Source: Alicyclobacillus sp. ALC3
GTDB lineage: Bacteria > Bacillota > Bacilli > Alicyclobacillales > Alicyclobacillaceae
Direction of reading: 5' to 3'
DNA length: 64,000 bases
Assembly: GCF_028751195.1 (NCBI RefSeq)
Contig: NZ_CP066784.1
Location: 4,464,001 to 4,528,000 of the forward strand
Shown: positions 1-9,633 of the stretch, one piece after another
How the letters are laid out: every line of letters starts with the position of its first letter
How positions within the stretch are numbered: the first letter of the stretch is position 1
Made by a program: the position numbers and the translations under genes
Notes under the pieces: generated by a model
The model's input: the letters and a program-made list of their open reading frames with translations, nothing else
The model's database searches: none
What the model was told of the DNA's origin: nothing

Positions 1-190
1 GCCGGAGTTTAACCGGATCCCGAACTAGATCGGAACCAGGTGCGTGTTTCTTGCACCACTGCTGCAACGCATCAAACTTCTCGTTGGGCAACGTGATGCG
101 GCAAATCCCCCTATCTGTCGCTGCCACATGGAAGGTCCATTCATCGTATTCAAACCTGTCCCAATAAACAAATGGCGGCTCTGGTGTCAT
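1..190 (-). CDS. ogt: Methylated-DNA--protein-cysteine methyltransferase, N-terminal part (runs off window edge)
   Basis: The minus strand reads an ATG at 188-190 followed by about 63 codons open to the window edge. The peptide begins MTPEPPFVYWDRFEYDEWTF and continues with segments such as HVAATDRGICRITLPNEKFD, which match the N-terminal domain of Ogt/AdaB suicide alkyltransferases. These remove O6-methyl groups from guanine. The catalytic PCHRV segment lies outside the window, so function is inferred from the N-terminus and the neighbour. The start overlaps the adaA stop by 4 bp (ATGA), so the two are probably translationally coupled in an adaptive-response operon. Confidence 0.75.
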   Translation of the reverse strand, partial: MTPEPPFVYWDRFEYDEWTFHVAATDRGICRITLPNEKFDALQQWCKKHAPGSDLVRDPVKLR

Positions 191-771
191 TTTGCCACGG
201 CTCCCTTTCGAATTTGAGTCTCCGCCTGCTCCCGGTACTCCGTTGGTGTATGCCCCGTCTTTCGTTGAAAAACGGTCGAGAAGTGCGCTGCACTCCGAAA
301 CCCCACTGCAAGGGCGATGTCGGTTATCGTATGCTGGGGGTTCGTGCAAATCATTTCCTTCGCTGCCTCGATGCGTTTGTGAACCACATAATCAGCCAGC
401 GTGATCCCGGTCGAGCGTTTGAATACCCGGTGCAAATGATACGGGCTGATGGTCAACTCAGATGCCAGGATGTCCAACGTCAATGGTTCTTGATAGCGTT
501 GGTGAATGACCTGTTTCGCAGCCTGCACAAGTTCTTCGTGCGGCGCCAGGCGATGTTCGGCTGGTCGGCATCGTTTGCAGGGTCGAAAGCCGGCCGTCAA
601 CGCTTCGTCGACGCTTGAAAAGATCCGAACGTTTTCCGGGATCGGAGTACGTGAGTGGCAGGACGGTCGGCAGAATATTCCTGTCGTGATCACGCCGTAG
701 AAGAACTCTCCATCGAACGTGGTTTCGCAGTTGACGATTGCGTGCCAAAGCGTCTCGTTCACGTCCTTCAC
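187..771 (-). CDS. adaA: AdaA: methylphosphotriester-DNA methyltransferase / AraC-type activator
   Basis: The 194-residue product has an N-terminal Ada zinc-binding domain with the cysteines FCRPSC (about residues 33-38) and RPCKRCRP (about 63-70). The first Cys is the expected methyl acceptor. A C-terminal AraC-type pair of helix-turn-helix motifs (about 85-180) includes AVGFRSAAHFSTVFQRKTG. Length matches Bacillus AdaA (about 210 aa), which repairs methylphosphotriesters and, once methylated, activates ada genes. It lies upstream of and overlaps ogt; alkA lies 2 kb away on the other strand. Only the DNA-damage role is firm; autoregulation is family knowledge. Confidence 0.92.
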   Translation of the reverse strand: MKDVNETLWHAIVNCETTFDGEFFYGVITTGIFCRPSCHSRTPIPENVRIFSSVDEALTAGFRPCKRCRPAEHRLAPHEELVQAAKQVIHQRYQEPLTLDILASELTISPYHLHRVFKRSTGITLADYVVHKRIEAAKEMICTNPQHTITDIALAVGFRSAAHFSTVFQRKTGHTPTEYREQAETQIRKGAVAK

Positions 772-848
772 CTCCTACTGCCACTATACCCCCAACGCAT
801 CTCGGAAGTAAGCATCTGGGAATATGACAGCAAGATCACGAAAGCCAG

Positions 849-864
849 CACGACCGACGTCGTG
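849..864. promoter_or_regulatory. Short inverted repeat upstream of adaA
   Basis: CACGAC and GTCGTG are separated by 4 bp, about 80 bp upstream of the adaA start. It could be an operator or a weak hairpin. Ada boxes are not normally palindromic, so the assignment is tentative. Confidence 0.25.
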
Positions 865-922
865 ATACATAAAGATTACGCCTAGTTACACCAGGGAAGG
901 AGGCTGGAATCCGGTGGGTTCC

Positions 923-1384
923 TCACTCCGCTTGGTAGGAAGGCTCAACATTCGGCGGAAGCATTGGGCGAAACTTGATTGGCGAGGAGAGCACAACCGA
1001 GGTGTTCACTCGTCCAAACGGAATTAGGCGATCCACTAAGGACTCCAAGCCAGCCATTGAAGAGACGGCAGCCTTCATGTAGTAGCTGACCGAACCGGTG
1101 ATTCTATGGCACTCGATGACATCGAGATCGTTGGCAACGAAATCTTCGAATTTGCGACATGGGACGTTGAGTTCGCCGACTTGGATCAGAACCAGGACAT
1201 CACGACCAACGCCTGAAGGAGAAACTTGGGCGGCAAAGCCCGTGATGACATTTTGCTCTTCCAACCGGCGGAGACGTTCGGTCACACTGGGGCGACTGAG
1301 ATTCAACGCTTTCGACAAGTCGCTGAGGGTCATTCGCCCGTCCGCCTGAAGCAGTTCCAAAAGTCGAATATCAATGTGGTCCAT
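923..1384 (-). CDS. Lrp/AsnC family transcriptional regulator
   Basis: Starting at MDHIDIRLLELLQADGRM gives 153 residues, the usual Lrp/AsnC length (150-165). An N-terminal winged HTH (about 1-60, with TLSDLSKALNLSRPSVTERL) is followed by an AsnC ligand-binding RAM domain (about 65-145). The frame is open further upstream, but the family N-terminus begins here. It is divergently transcribed from an amino-acid permease gene 147 bp away, a frequent Lrp arrangement in which the regulator senses an amino acid and controls its transporter. The effector is unknown. Confidence 0.88.
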   Translation of the reverse strand: MDHIDIRLLELLQADGRMTLSDLSKALNLSRPSVTERLRRLEEQNVITGFAAQVSPSGVGRDVLVLIQVGELNVPCRKFEDFVANDLDVIECHRITGSVSYYMKAAVSSMAGLESLVDRLIPFGRVNTSVVLSSPIKFRPMLPPNVEPSYQAE

Positions 1385-1414
1385 GAACGTCACCTTCACT
1401 ATGCAGGATAAGAA

Positions 1415-1457
1415 ATCCATATAGGTTCGGATTGATGGGAATAACCCGGATATGGAT
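1415..1457. promoter_or_regulatory. Candidate Lrp operator in the divergent intergenic region
   Basis: The arms ATCCATAT (1415-1422) and ATATGGAT (1450-1457) form a perfect inverted repeat with a 27-bp spacer, between the divergent Lrp and permease genes. Lrp octamers wrap DNA at spaced palindromic sites, which fits the geometry. This is inference only. Confidence 0.4.
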
Positions 1458-1531
1458 TCATGATTGCATGTGATTCTAGCGGATAAACCTTTATTCTGTC
1501 TACACACAACAGGTTTTAGGAGGAAAATGAC

Positions 1532-2842
1532 ATGTCAGGTACGTTGCAACGAACCATTTCTGTATGGCAAGGCATCGCTTTGTATGTAGGGGCGGTGATT
1601 GGGTCTGGCATTCTGATCTTGCCGGGGATGACAGCGGGGATTGCCGGGGCAGACGCTCTGTTTTCGTGGGGGGCAATGATCTTTCTCAGTATTCCACTCT
1701 CCTACACATTCGCATTCTTGGCGAGAGAGTACCCCAGCGCTGGCGGAGTTTCCACCTTCGTCGAGAAGGCGTTCGGGCGATACGCAGGCGGATTGATTGG
1801 CTGGTTTTATTTCATTGCCGCTTCGGCTGGCCAGTTTATTGTTCCGTTGACAGGTGGGGTTTACGTCGCATACGTTTTCCATTTGCGCCAAGAAGTCGCA
1901 TTTATCATCGCCGCCGTCTTGTTGATTGGGGCTGTCACCGCCAATTATCTTGGACTCCGGACAAGTGGCAAGGTGCAATTGGCGACGAGCGGGCTCATTG
2001 TTGTCGTTTTGCTTACGACGATCCTGTTGGCGATTCCGTCCATGCATGTGACGGGCTTCACTTCACCACTCTCTCCGGCCACCTGGCGGCCGATTGGCAG
2101 GGGAGCGATGCTTATCTTCTGGTCGTTCTTTGGGTGGGAGGCCATTGCGAGCCTCGCACCCGAGTTTCATTACCCGAAGCGGGATGTCATGCGGGCCACC
2201 TGGGGCGCAGTGGTGATTGTTGGTATGCTGTACTTCGGGATTGCCTTGGCGGTGGTTGGTACACATTCATACTCGGCAGGGCATCAAACGATGACCCAGG
2301 CGATGAATAACGCATCGCTGGCGCAGGTTATGGCGAATACAGTGGGCAAAGGCGGAGCAGTCGTAACGGCCATGATTGCGCTAGTGATCTGTTTGGGCAC
2401 AACCAATGCGTTTGTAGCAAGCATCAGCCGCTTAGCGTATTCGCTGTCCTATGAGAAGCTGGCACCGGCTTTCTTTGCCCACATCAACGACCGACGATCT
2501 ACTCCGCAAAGAGCGGTCCTGTTGGTCGGCGTGTTGGCTGGAATCGGACTCATTGTTACGTTCGTGTTCCACCTCAGCATGAGCCAGTTGGTTTACATCC
2601 CAAATTCGCTTGGGATTGCAACTTATGTTCTGGGAACGGCGGCTGGGGTACGGCTCATCCGCCCATGGGTCGGCAAGGTCTGTGCAACGATCGCCTGCAT
2701 TCTGTGTCTTGTCGCCTATCCGTTTGTCGGGACATACATCGAGATCCCAATTGTGGTGGGGGCGCTTTGCGTTGGATACGTATTGTGGCGGACTCGGCAT
2801 GAGAGACGAAAAAGGCAAGCGGCTGTCACGAAGGTGGTGTGA
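1532..2842 (+). CDS. APC superfamily amino-acid permease (YjeH-like)
   Basis: The 436-residue integral membrane protein has about 12 hydrophobic segments. The N-terminus carries the APC signature VGAVIGSGILILPG (about residues 18-31), followed by REYPSAGGVSTFVEKAFG. Overall it resembles the YjeH group, which exports or exchanges neutral amino acids; direction and substrate cannot be read from sequence. A clear SD (AGGAGG) lies 8 nt before the ATG. Divergent from the Lrp-type regulator, which probably controls it. Confidence 0.85.
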   Translation: MSGTLQRTISVWQGIALYVGAVIGSGILILPGMTAGIAGADALFSWGAMIFLSIPLSYTFAFLAREYPSAGGVSTFVEKAFGRYAGGLIGWFYFIAASAGQFIVPLTGGVYVAYVFHLRQEVAFIIAAVLLIGAVTANYLGLRTSGKVQLATSGLIVVVLLTTILLAIPSMHVTGFTSPLSPATWRPIGRGAMLIFWSFFGWEAIASLAPEFHYPKRDVMRATWGAVVIVGMLYFGIALAVVGTHSYSAGHQTMTQAMNNASLAQVMANTVGKGGAVVTAMIALVICLGTTNAFVASISRLAYSLSYEKLAPAFFAHINDRRSTPQRAVLLVGVLAGIGLIVTFVFHLSMSQLVYIPNSLGIATYVLGTAAGVRLIRPWVGKVCATIACILCLVAYPFVGTYIEIPIVVGALCVGYVLWRTRHERRKRQAAVTKVV

Positions 2843-2850
2843 AGGCACGG

Positions 2851-2856
2851 TATAAT
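2851..2856 (+). promoter_or_regulatory. Candidate -10 element for alkA
   Basis: A perfect TATAAT lies 41 bp upstream of the alkA ATG, just after the permease stop. No good -35 hexamer is visible at 17 bp, so the promoter may need an activator such as AdaA (inference). Confidence 0.35.
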
Positions 2857-2897
2857 CAAATGGGTGTCGATGTCGAATCGTTTGAAAGGACGCATCC

Positions 2898-3806
2898 ATG
2901 ATGGACGAAGAATGGATTGTTACGCCACCATTTGACTTCCGCCAAATGCTGCGACGGCCGATGTCCAGGCCATCTAAGGTCACGGTGATTGATCCCGATA
3001 CTCCCTCGTACACGAGGGTCATCCGGCTACGCACACGGGCTGTTCCGGTCACAGTGATGGGCAAAGAGGGCACCGCTGGCGATCCGACACTGCGATTGGA
3101 AATGCCGGATGGTTTGTCGAGCGGAGAACGAGTGGAGGTTCGGGAACGAGTCGGACGAATATTTTCTACAGATATGCCGGTGCAGGGGTTTTATTCACAC
3201 ATGCGGCGTTACTCAGAGTGGTCCGGTCTCATTGAACGCTTGCATGGCCTGCGCCCCATTCAAGATGCCGACCTGTTCGAATCGGTGATTAAGGTCATCA
3301 TCGGACAGCAGCTCAATGTCGAGTTTGCCGCAACTCTGGTCGAGCGGTTGGTGGACTTTGGCGGGGAGACGGTAGAGTGGAACAGTCGACTTTTGCCTGT
3401 GTTTCCTTCGGTAGAACGGGTGGCTGGTTGGTCGTACGATGACCTTCGGACACTTTCCTTCAGCCAGCGAAAGGCAGAGTACGTCATCGATTTTGCCCGT
3501 GCTGTGATTGACGCCCGGATTGATCTGGAGGGACTGCGGGACATGTCGGATGGCGAAATTGCCGAAGTGCTCATGTCACTCCGGGGGATCGGTCGCTGGA
3601 CGGTTGAATGCTTTCTTCTATTTGGCATGGGAAGGCGAGACCTGATGCCTGCTGCGGATATTGGGGTGCAGAATGCGGTGCAGAAGCTGTATGGGATGGA
3701 GCGGCGGCCAAAAGAGGAGGAAATCAGGCAGATTGCCGAACCCTGGGCACCGTGGCGAAGCTATGCAACGTATTACCTGTGGCAGAGCTTGATTCCCGTC
3801 AGTTAG
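2898..3806 (+). CDS. alkA: DNA-3-methyladenine glycosylase II (AlkA)
   Basis: The 302-residue protein has an N-terminal AlkA-type domain and a C-terminal HhH-GPD base-excision domain. The hairpin is LMSLRGIGRWTVECFLLFGM (about 227-246), followed by MPAADIGVQ with the catalytic Asp (about residue 255). It excises alkylated purines such as 3-methyladenine. With adaA and ogt nearby it completes an alkylation-repair set. SD GAAAGGA lies 8 nt upstream. Its stop overlaps the convergent MocR-like gene by 4 bp. Confidence 0.92.
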   Translation: MMDEEWIVTPPFDFRQMLRRPMSRPSKVTVIDPDTPSYTRVIRLRTRAVPVTVMGKEGTAGDPTLRLEMPDGLSSGERVEVRERVGRIFSTDMPVQGFYSHMRRYSEWSGLIERLHGLRPIQDADLFESVIKVIIGQQLNVEFAATLVERLVDFGGETVEWNSRLLPVFPSVERVAGWSYDDLRTLSFSQRKAEYVIDFARAVIDARIDLEGLRDMSDGEIAEVLMSLRGIGRWTVECFLLFGMGRRDLMPAADIGVQNAVQKLYGMERRPKEEEIRQIAEPWAPWRSYATYYLWQSLIPVS

Positions 3807-5240
3807 GTTTTCGTTAGTGCCGCATGTAGCCGACGAACGCCTTCTGCAATCTCCGTTTCCGATGAACTGGCGTATGTCAGGCGGACATATCCTGGATCGG
3901 CTCCGTATACCGAACCCGGTGCCACTACAACAGCGTGCTGCACAGCCGTTTCAACGAGCTCCTTGTCTCGAAACTGATTTTGGAGCCTCGCCCAGACATG
4001 GTAGCCGCCTTCTGGAATGGTAAACGCCAATCCGCCTCCGAAATACCTGACCAAGGCACTTACCATGCGATCCCGGCGCCTTGTCAATTCGGACCGGAGT
4101 CGTCTTACATTTTGCTGCCAGATGTCCGTTTGCAGCACCTGTTCGGCGATGGCCTGGGTGATCCCGCTGATGCCAAAATCCATCTGCTCTCGAATTCCAG
4201 CGATCCGGTCGATGACGGATGTAGGGCCCGTCATCCACCCGACCCGCAGTCCGGGCGCAAACGTTTTGGATAGTGTTCCGAGATAAATGACTTGTTGATC
4301 GGCTCCCGACATGGCTGCCAGTGGCTTCGGTGGTTGTGGAGAGCCATCCAAGGTAAGATTCCCGTGCGCATCGTCCTCCACAATCGGGATTCGGAGGTCC
4401 GTGCAGATTTCAACGAGTCTTTGCCGACGTTCAAGGGTGAGGACGGTGCCCGTCGGGTTCTGGTAGGTTGGGCGTGACGAACACCATCCGGATTTTGTGC
4501 CTGCGGTGGAGGGTCACCACTTCATCCGGGATCAAGCCCCCCTCGTCTACGGGGATGGGGAACATGCTTACGCCAGTCGACGCAAAGAGCGGAAGAGAGT
4601 AGGCGTAGGATGGCTTCTCCAACGCAACAGCGTCGCCGGGGCGAAGCAGGCTCTGAATAACGAGGAGAAGTCCTTGTTGGGAGCCTGCCGTGATTAAAAT
4701 TCGGTTGTCAGGGACTCGAATTCCATGCTCGGTGACCAAGTGTCTGGCAACGGCGGACCGTACCCGTTCTTCGCCACGAGGGTCGCCGTAGCCAAGCTGT
4801 ACATGGGATGGGAGTTGCCTTGTCAGGGTGTGTATTTTCTCTGTCGGCCAGAGCTCGGATGACATTTCTCCCCGAGCCAAGTTGATATTCGTTGCTCGTC
4901 GATTCTCCTCCCAAATGCGGCGGACCAAGGGGAGCGTTGGCTGAAAAGTCCCCTGTGACATGTAGCCTGCCCAGTCTGGCGACCGGAAGTCGAGACCCCA
5001 AGCATCCTCGCTGACTCGAGTTCCGCTGCCTTGTCGGGATCGGATGAGCCCCTTGGACCGCAGTTCATCATAGGCTACGCTGACGGTGCTTCGATTGACA
5101 TTTAGAAGATCCGCCAATTTACGTTCGGTGGGCAAAAGGGTTCCAGGTGGCAGTTCACCGCTCAATACCCGTTGCTCGATTTGTTTGACAATCTGTCGGT
5201 ATGCCGCTTCGTTTTCACCCAACTTCAGATGCCAGTCCAT
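3803..5240 (-). pseudogene. MocR/PdxR-type regulator (GntR HTH + aminotransferase), single-base frameshift
   Basis: The N-terminal part holds a GntR winged HTH (AYRQIVKQIEQRVLSGELPP, TERKLADLLNVNRSTVSVAY), then the large aminotransferase-like domain. At 4466-4467 (plus-strand GG in GGTAGGTTGG) one extra base breaks the frame. Reading VTPN straight into YQNPTGTVLTLERRQRL and on to the second fragment restores a canonical fold-I PLP domain with the PLP lysine segment YLGTLSKTFAPGLRVGWMTG. The joined length of about 480 aa is normal for MocR proteins, which use PLP as a cofactor to sense vitamers or amino acids. It is divergent from the EamA transporter, a typical MocR-transporter pair. The indel may be a sequencing error. 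Confidence 0.85.
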
Positions 5241-5345
5241 CCACCCTTCTCCCCTCACGCCTTTATGGTATCGAATTGGCGGGTAAAAGTCATCGCCAAT
5301 TGGCTGGATACAACTGGACCGGACGCCGTTATGATGAGGGCAAAC

Positions 5346-6332
5346 ATGATGAAGAAACGAGGCGGTTATGTGAGCAAGACGGCAGTAGAACCAACTATCA
5401 AATCACAGGCGAAGATGGAATCCCTGGGACTCGTATATGGATTGGTGGGTGTACTTGTTTTCAGCTTGACGCTTCCGGCATCTAAGGTGGCGGTTGGGTC
5501 ATTCGGTGCGCTCATTGTCGGTCCTGGCCGTGCGCTGATTGCTGCCGTGTTCGCCGCTTTGATGTTGTGGGTCAAACGTGAGAAATGGCCCAAGCGGAAA
5601 TACCTGCCGGGGCTCGTCATCATCGCAGTTGGCGCCATTTTTGGCTTTCCTCTCCTCACGGCGTGGGCGATGAATCGTGTACCTGCTTCGCACGGCGCAG
5701 TCGAGCTTGCATTGCTTCCGCTGGCGACTGCCGCTGTTTCAGCACTTCGGTACGGTGAACGGCCCTCGTGGCTGTTCTGGGTGTGCAGCGTTGGCGGCGC
5801 TTTAACCGTGGTCGCATACACGTGGTTGACCGGTATCGGGGGCATACACATGGCGGATCTGGCGTTGCTCGGTGCTGTGATTGTCGTAGCATTCGCTTAT
5901 GCGGAAGGTGGAAGGATGGCGGGCGGTCTTGGTGGATGGCAGGTGATTGCGTGGTCGGTTGTGCTTGCTGCTCCGGCCGTGATTCTCTTATTGGTTGCGG
6001 ATTTCTCAATTGTGGGAATGACGAACGTGCTGCACGCTTCGATGGCTGCGTGGGCTGGACTCCTGTATCTTGGTATTGGCAGCCAATTCTTTGGGTTTGT
6101 CGCCTGGTATACAGGGATGGGCCTCGGTGGAGTGGCGAGAGTGAGTCAGATGCAATACCTACAGCCGTTTTTCACAATTGTCTTTTCATGGGTGCTGCTC
6201 GACGAGAGGCTGACCATTCCAACCATCGTGGCTGCTTTGGTGGTCGTACTGTGGGTGGCGGCTGGCAAACGGGCGACGATTCGCAGACAAGTGGCTGGTT
6301 ACCCTGACGGGTCTGTAAAAGAACATCCATGA
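5346..6332 (+). CDS. EamA/DMT-family transporter
   Basis: Starting at the ATG at 5346 (SD GAGG 6-7 nt upstream) gives 328 residues with about ten hydrophobic segments in two EamA repeats (about 30-165 and 175-310). Drug/metabolite transporters of this class export amino acids or small metabolites, and many are controlled by a divergent MocR regulator, as seems to be the case here (about 100 bp shared promoter region). An open frame extends upstream, but it would run into the regulator. Confidence 0.8.
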   Translation: MMKKRGGYVSKTAVEPTIKSQAKMESLGLVYGLVGVLVFSLTLPASKVAVGSFGALIVGPGRALIAAVFAALMLWVKREKWPKRKYLPGLVIIAVGAIFGFPLLTAWAMNRVPASHGAVELALLPLATAAVSALRYGERPSWLFWVCSVGGALTVVAYTWLTGIGGIHMADLALLGAVIVVAFAYAEGGRMAGGLGGWQVIAWSVVLAAPAVILLLVADFSIVGMTNVLHASMAAWAGLLYLGIGSQFFGFVAWYTGMGLGGVARVSQMQYLQPFFTIVFSWVLLDERLTIPTIVAALVVVLWVAAGKRATIRRQVAGYPDGSVKEHP

Positions 6333-6437
6333 TGCCATGATGAATTGCGTTTCATCAATTCCTTTGGAATGATGGTTTGTTTGTTGGTGCTATCATCTTG
6401 ATTGTAGGGAGGTTGGCGAGGAGGGTCAAAGCAGCAA

Positions 6438-7295
6438 ATGCAGCCTGAGATATTGCTCGAGAACTTACGGGAAAGAGATGCCGGGGATTTACAGACCTTG
6501 GCCATGAGCGTCGGATGGAATTTCACGCTGGGTCAGGCCGGGTTATTTCTCGCAGCAAAGGGCACTGTACTCGGCTACCGACATGGTGGCCAATTGATTG
6601 CGAGTGCCGGGCTTTATACATACGGAAGGAAGTTGGCGTCCCTTGGTATCGTGATCGTCCATAGAGCCTATCAACGGAAAGGATTCGCTAAGCGAATCGT
6701 GACGGAGTGCCTCAGAGAAGCGGAAAGGGCCGATTCGCCGGTCACACTTGTAGCAACGGAACAGGGATTTCCATTGTACCAGTCACTTGGGTTCCGGACC
6801 GTCGGACAAGTTCATCGCTTTGAGTCAGACTCCATTCCCTTTGGTGGGATGGAGACTCGAGAGGCAAACGCATCGATGCTTGAAGCGAGTGATTTGTTGG
6901 ACGTGCTCCGCCTCGATGAAACCGCATTTGGAGCGAATAGACATGGGGTCTATGAAGCGCAGTTCCGATTCATGCATGCGGGTGCAGTGCTACGTGATGG
7001 GTTGGGCACTGTGAGCGGTTTTGCCATCTGCGTTAGAAGAGATGACCTGCTTGTTATCGGACCTGTGATTGCGCCAAGCGGGACGGTAGCCATCAACCTG
7101 GTTCGAAGCCTCTGCTCGGAGTGGAAGGGGCGGGTGCGGATTGATGTTCCGAACGAGCAGGATTCCTTCAAGGAACAACTATTAAAATGGGGCTTCCGTG
7201 AAAAGATGGTCTCTCCCGTAATGATCTTCGGTGCGACCCACTTACCGGGCGCACGCAGCCAGCTTTTTGGACTGGCCGATCCCGTGTTTGGATGA
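6438..7295 (+). CDS. GNAT-family N-acetyltransferase (two-domain)
   Basis: The 285-residue protein carries a GNAT domain at about 1-135, with the acetyl-CoA loop region IVIVHRAYQRKGFAKRIVTE (about 72-91) and LYQSLGFRTVGQVHRF. A second GNAT-like domain follows (about 145-280). The layout resembles tandem-GNAT proteins of unknown substrate. It stands alone after a 105-bp gap; an AGGAGG lies about 12 nt before the ATG. Confidence 0.8.
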   Translation: MQPEILLENLRERDAGDLQTLAMSVGWNFTLGQAGLFLAAKGTVLGYRHGGQLIASAGLYTYGRKLASLGIVIVHRAYQRKGFAKRIVTECLREAERADSPVTLVATEQGFPLYQSLGFRTVGQVHRFESDSIPFGGMETREANASMLEASDLLDVLRLDETAFGANRHGVYEAQFRFMHAGAVLRDGLGTVSGFAICVRRDDLLVIGPVIAPSGTVAINLVRSLCSEWKGRVRIDVPNEQDSFKEQLLKWGFREKMVSPVMIFGATHLPGARSQLFGLADPVFG

Positions 7296-7336
7296 TTCAC
7301 ACCTGCGTACTTGAACTTGCGAAAAGAGGAACAGAA

Positions 7337-8331
7337 ATGCGATCAACCACTGTCCGGTTTTACAGATTTGGGGAACCACAACAGGTTCTGAGCGTGGAGC
7401 AGAATCAGGCATCATTACCGTGCCCCGGAGAAGTTCTGGTCCGCATGACTGCCACCCCCATCAATCCATCCGACTTGATCCCGATTCGTGGCGCATACAG
7501 GCACCGAACATCTCTGCCCGGTATCCCTGGGTACGAGGGTGTTGGTGTCGTGGAGGAGGTTGGCCAAGGAGTATCGCCATCTTTCATCGGTAAACGTGTC
7601 TTGCCGCTGCGTGGAGAAGGGACGTGGCAGGAGTATGTACGCACGTCCGCTGAGCTGGTCGTCCCCGTGCCTGCCGCCATCGACGACGATTCGGCATGTC
7701 AACTGTATATCAATCCCATAACAGCATGGCTGATTTGCGCTGAGGAGCTGCGACTCAAGCCAGATGATGTTCTTGTAGTGAACGCTGGTGGTTCCGCCAT
7801 AGGCCGGATTTTTGCGCAGCTTTCGAAGGTGTTCGGCTACCAATTGATTTCCGTTGTCCGTAACCCCCGTTATACACAGGAGTTGCTTGCACTCGGAGCA
7901 TGGAAAGTGGTCGATACGACGGTAGATTCACTCCATGAAATCGTGCTGGATCTCACACATGGCAAAGGTGCAAGAGCAGCCATCGACTCCATCGGTGGGA
8001 TGGATGGCACTGAACTCATTCGCTGTACCGAGCGTGGGGTACGGTGTTGAGCATTGGGTTGTTATCGGGGAGCCAGGCCGATTGGTCTATCGCTCGTGAG
8101 AAAGGAGTCAGTGCAAAGCCGTATTGGTTGCGGCAATGGGTTCAGGGTGTCTCCGTCAAACGGTGGCAAGAGACGTTTCGCCATGTGATGGAACTGGTTG
8201 AACAAGGTCGGCTCCAAATGGCGCCAGTTCGGCAGACATACGAGTTGCGGGACGTGAAGGGAGCAGTACGGGCGGCTGAGACGCCGGGGAGGGGCGGGAA
8301 GGTTGTGTTGCGTGTGTCCAACAAGTCTTAG
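7337..8331 (+). pseudogene. MDR/zinc-free alcohol dehydrogenase-like reductase (MECR type), frameshifted
   Basis: The N-terminal GroES-like domain (TPINPSDLIPIRGAYRHRTS; GIPGYEGVGVVEEVGQGV) and the NADPH-binding part (VLVVNAGGSAIGRIFAQLSK) match the 2-enoyl-thioester/quinone reductase branch of the MDR family; no catalytic zinc ligands are seen. The frame breaks in the G4 tract at 8036-8039. One more G would give TERGGTVLSIGLLSG and run on to the stop at 8331, making about 331 aa, a normal family length. Start chosen at 7337 with SD AGAGGA. Likely a 1-base deletion, real or technical. Confidence 0.82.
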
Positions 8332-8409
8332 GCCCAAAGAGGTATATGAACTCCAAAATAAGAATGCTACGGTGAGGTGGAGCAACGGCGGTGAGGAAGA
8401 GGGCTAACC

Positions 8410-9633
8410 ATGAACGGTACACAATTGTTGCGTTCCAATCGACACTATCGCAATCTGTGGCTGGCGTCGATAGGAAGTCAGTTTGGCAATTGGTTCAACG
8501 AAGTGGCACTCGCACAAGTCACGCTCATTCTAACGCACTCCCCGGCAGCCATGGGATTTGTCCTGCTTTGCCGGTCGTTGCCGTCCGTCATGCTGGGACC
8601 GTTTGCCGGTCCTTTCGTCGATCGGTTCCCGAAGAAGCGGATACTGGCGCTGACCGATTTTGTACGTGCGGTCTTCGCCCTGGCGCTCATTTTGCCGGTA
8701 CTGCTTCACGTAAACTGGATCCTGTATCTTGATTCGGCGCTGCTCGGCACATCCGGGGTTCTTTTCGGTCCTGCACGCAATTCCGTAATTCCCCTCATTG
8801 TTTCCGACGATGGTTTGGCTGCAGCTAACGGACTTGAATCTCAGGCCAGCGGGTTCATCCAGATCATCGGCGCAGCAACTGGCGGGGCTGTGGCGGCAAC
8901 GATTGGTTCCATCGCATGTTTCTGCATCAATGCAGCATCATACCTCTGGTCTGCATGGTACATCCTACAATGCCGCTGGGAGGAAAAGGAGATTACGACT
9001 CAACAGGGTACGGGATATCTCCAAGCCCTTCGAGTTGGCTTTCGGGAGGCGCTTCATAACCGAGTCGCCCGGTCCATCATCCTTATTGGGATTAGTTGGG
9101 GATTGGCCGGTGGCGGGTATTATATCCTTATCCCGGTCCTCGGCCAGCAGGTGTACCACATGGGCGGGCTTGGCATCGGGCTCCTATATGTGATTGACGG
9201 GGTAGGCGTCCTTATCGGTGCATACGCAGTAAACCGATACGTTGGACATCGCCACCGCAGAGCTGTTGTCTGGTACGGCGTGGCGTACGTAACTCAGGCC
9301 CTGTTCTTTGGTGTGATGACGCAGTTCACCGTTTTCGCCTGGGGAGCGCTGATGCTCCTGCTGATGCGGATCAGTTCCGGCATCATCATTCCACTGGATA
9401 CATACATGCTCCAAACAAACACCGACCCGAAGGTTCGAGGCAGAATATTTGCTCTTCATGGGTCGACGTACGGGGGTGTGATGCAGCTTTCTTACGCCGT
9501 CATGGGGCTGGCACTGTCCAGATTCGGGGTCCCGGTGATAGGTTTGGTCATCGGGGCGATATCACTCTTATGCGGCGTGACTTGGTTGGCGCAGTTTGGA
9601 CGGAAAAGTGACGGGGTCGCCTATGGGGGCTGA
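8410..9633 (+). CDS. MFS transporter (MFS array member 1)
   Basis: The 407-residue membrane protein begins with the motif seen through most of this array (NRHYRNLWLASIGSQFGNWF) and has the loop 2-3 signature FVDRFPKKRILALTDFVRA (about 76-94). It belongs to the 12-TM enterobactin-exporter/NreB-like MFS group (MFS_3). The stop overlaps the start of the next MFS gene by 11 bp. Substrate unknown; efflux is the usual role. Confidence 0.85.
   Translation: MNGTQLLRSNRHYRNLWLASIGSQFGNWFNEVALAQVTLILTHSPAAMGFVLLCRSLPSVMLGPFAGPFVDRFPKKRILALTDFVRAVFALALILPVLLHVNWILYLDSALLGTSGVLFGPARNSVIPLIVSDDGLAAANGLESQASGFIQIIGAATGGAVAATIGSIACFCINAASYLWSAWYILQCRWEEKEITTQQGTGYLQALRVGFREALHNRVARSIILIGISWGLAGGGYYILIPVLGQQVYHMGGLGIGLLYVIDGVGVLIGAYAVNRYVGHRHRRAVVWYGVAYVTQALFFGVMTQFTVFAWGALMLLLMRISSGIIIPLDTYMLQTNTDPKVRGRIFALHGSTYGGVMQLSYAVMGLALSRFGVPVIGLVIGAISLLCGVTWLAQFGRKSDGVAYGG

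Noticed and set aside
7337..8331. Programmed frameshift or phase-variable tract in the reductase gene
   Set aside because: The tract is only four Gs with no stimulatory structure noticed; a simple deletion or sequencing error is more likely.
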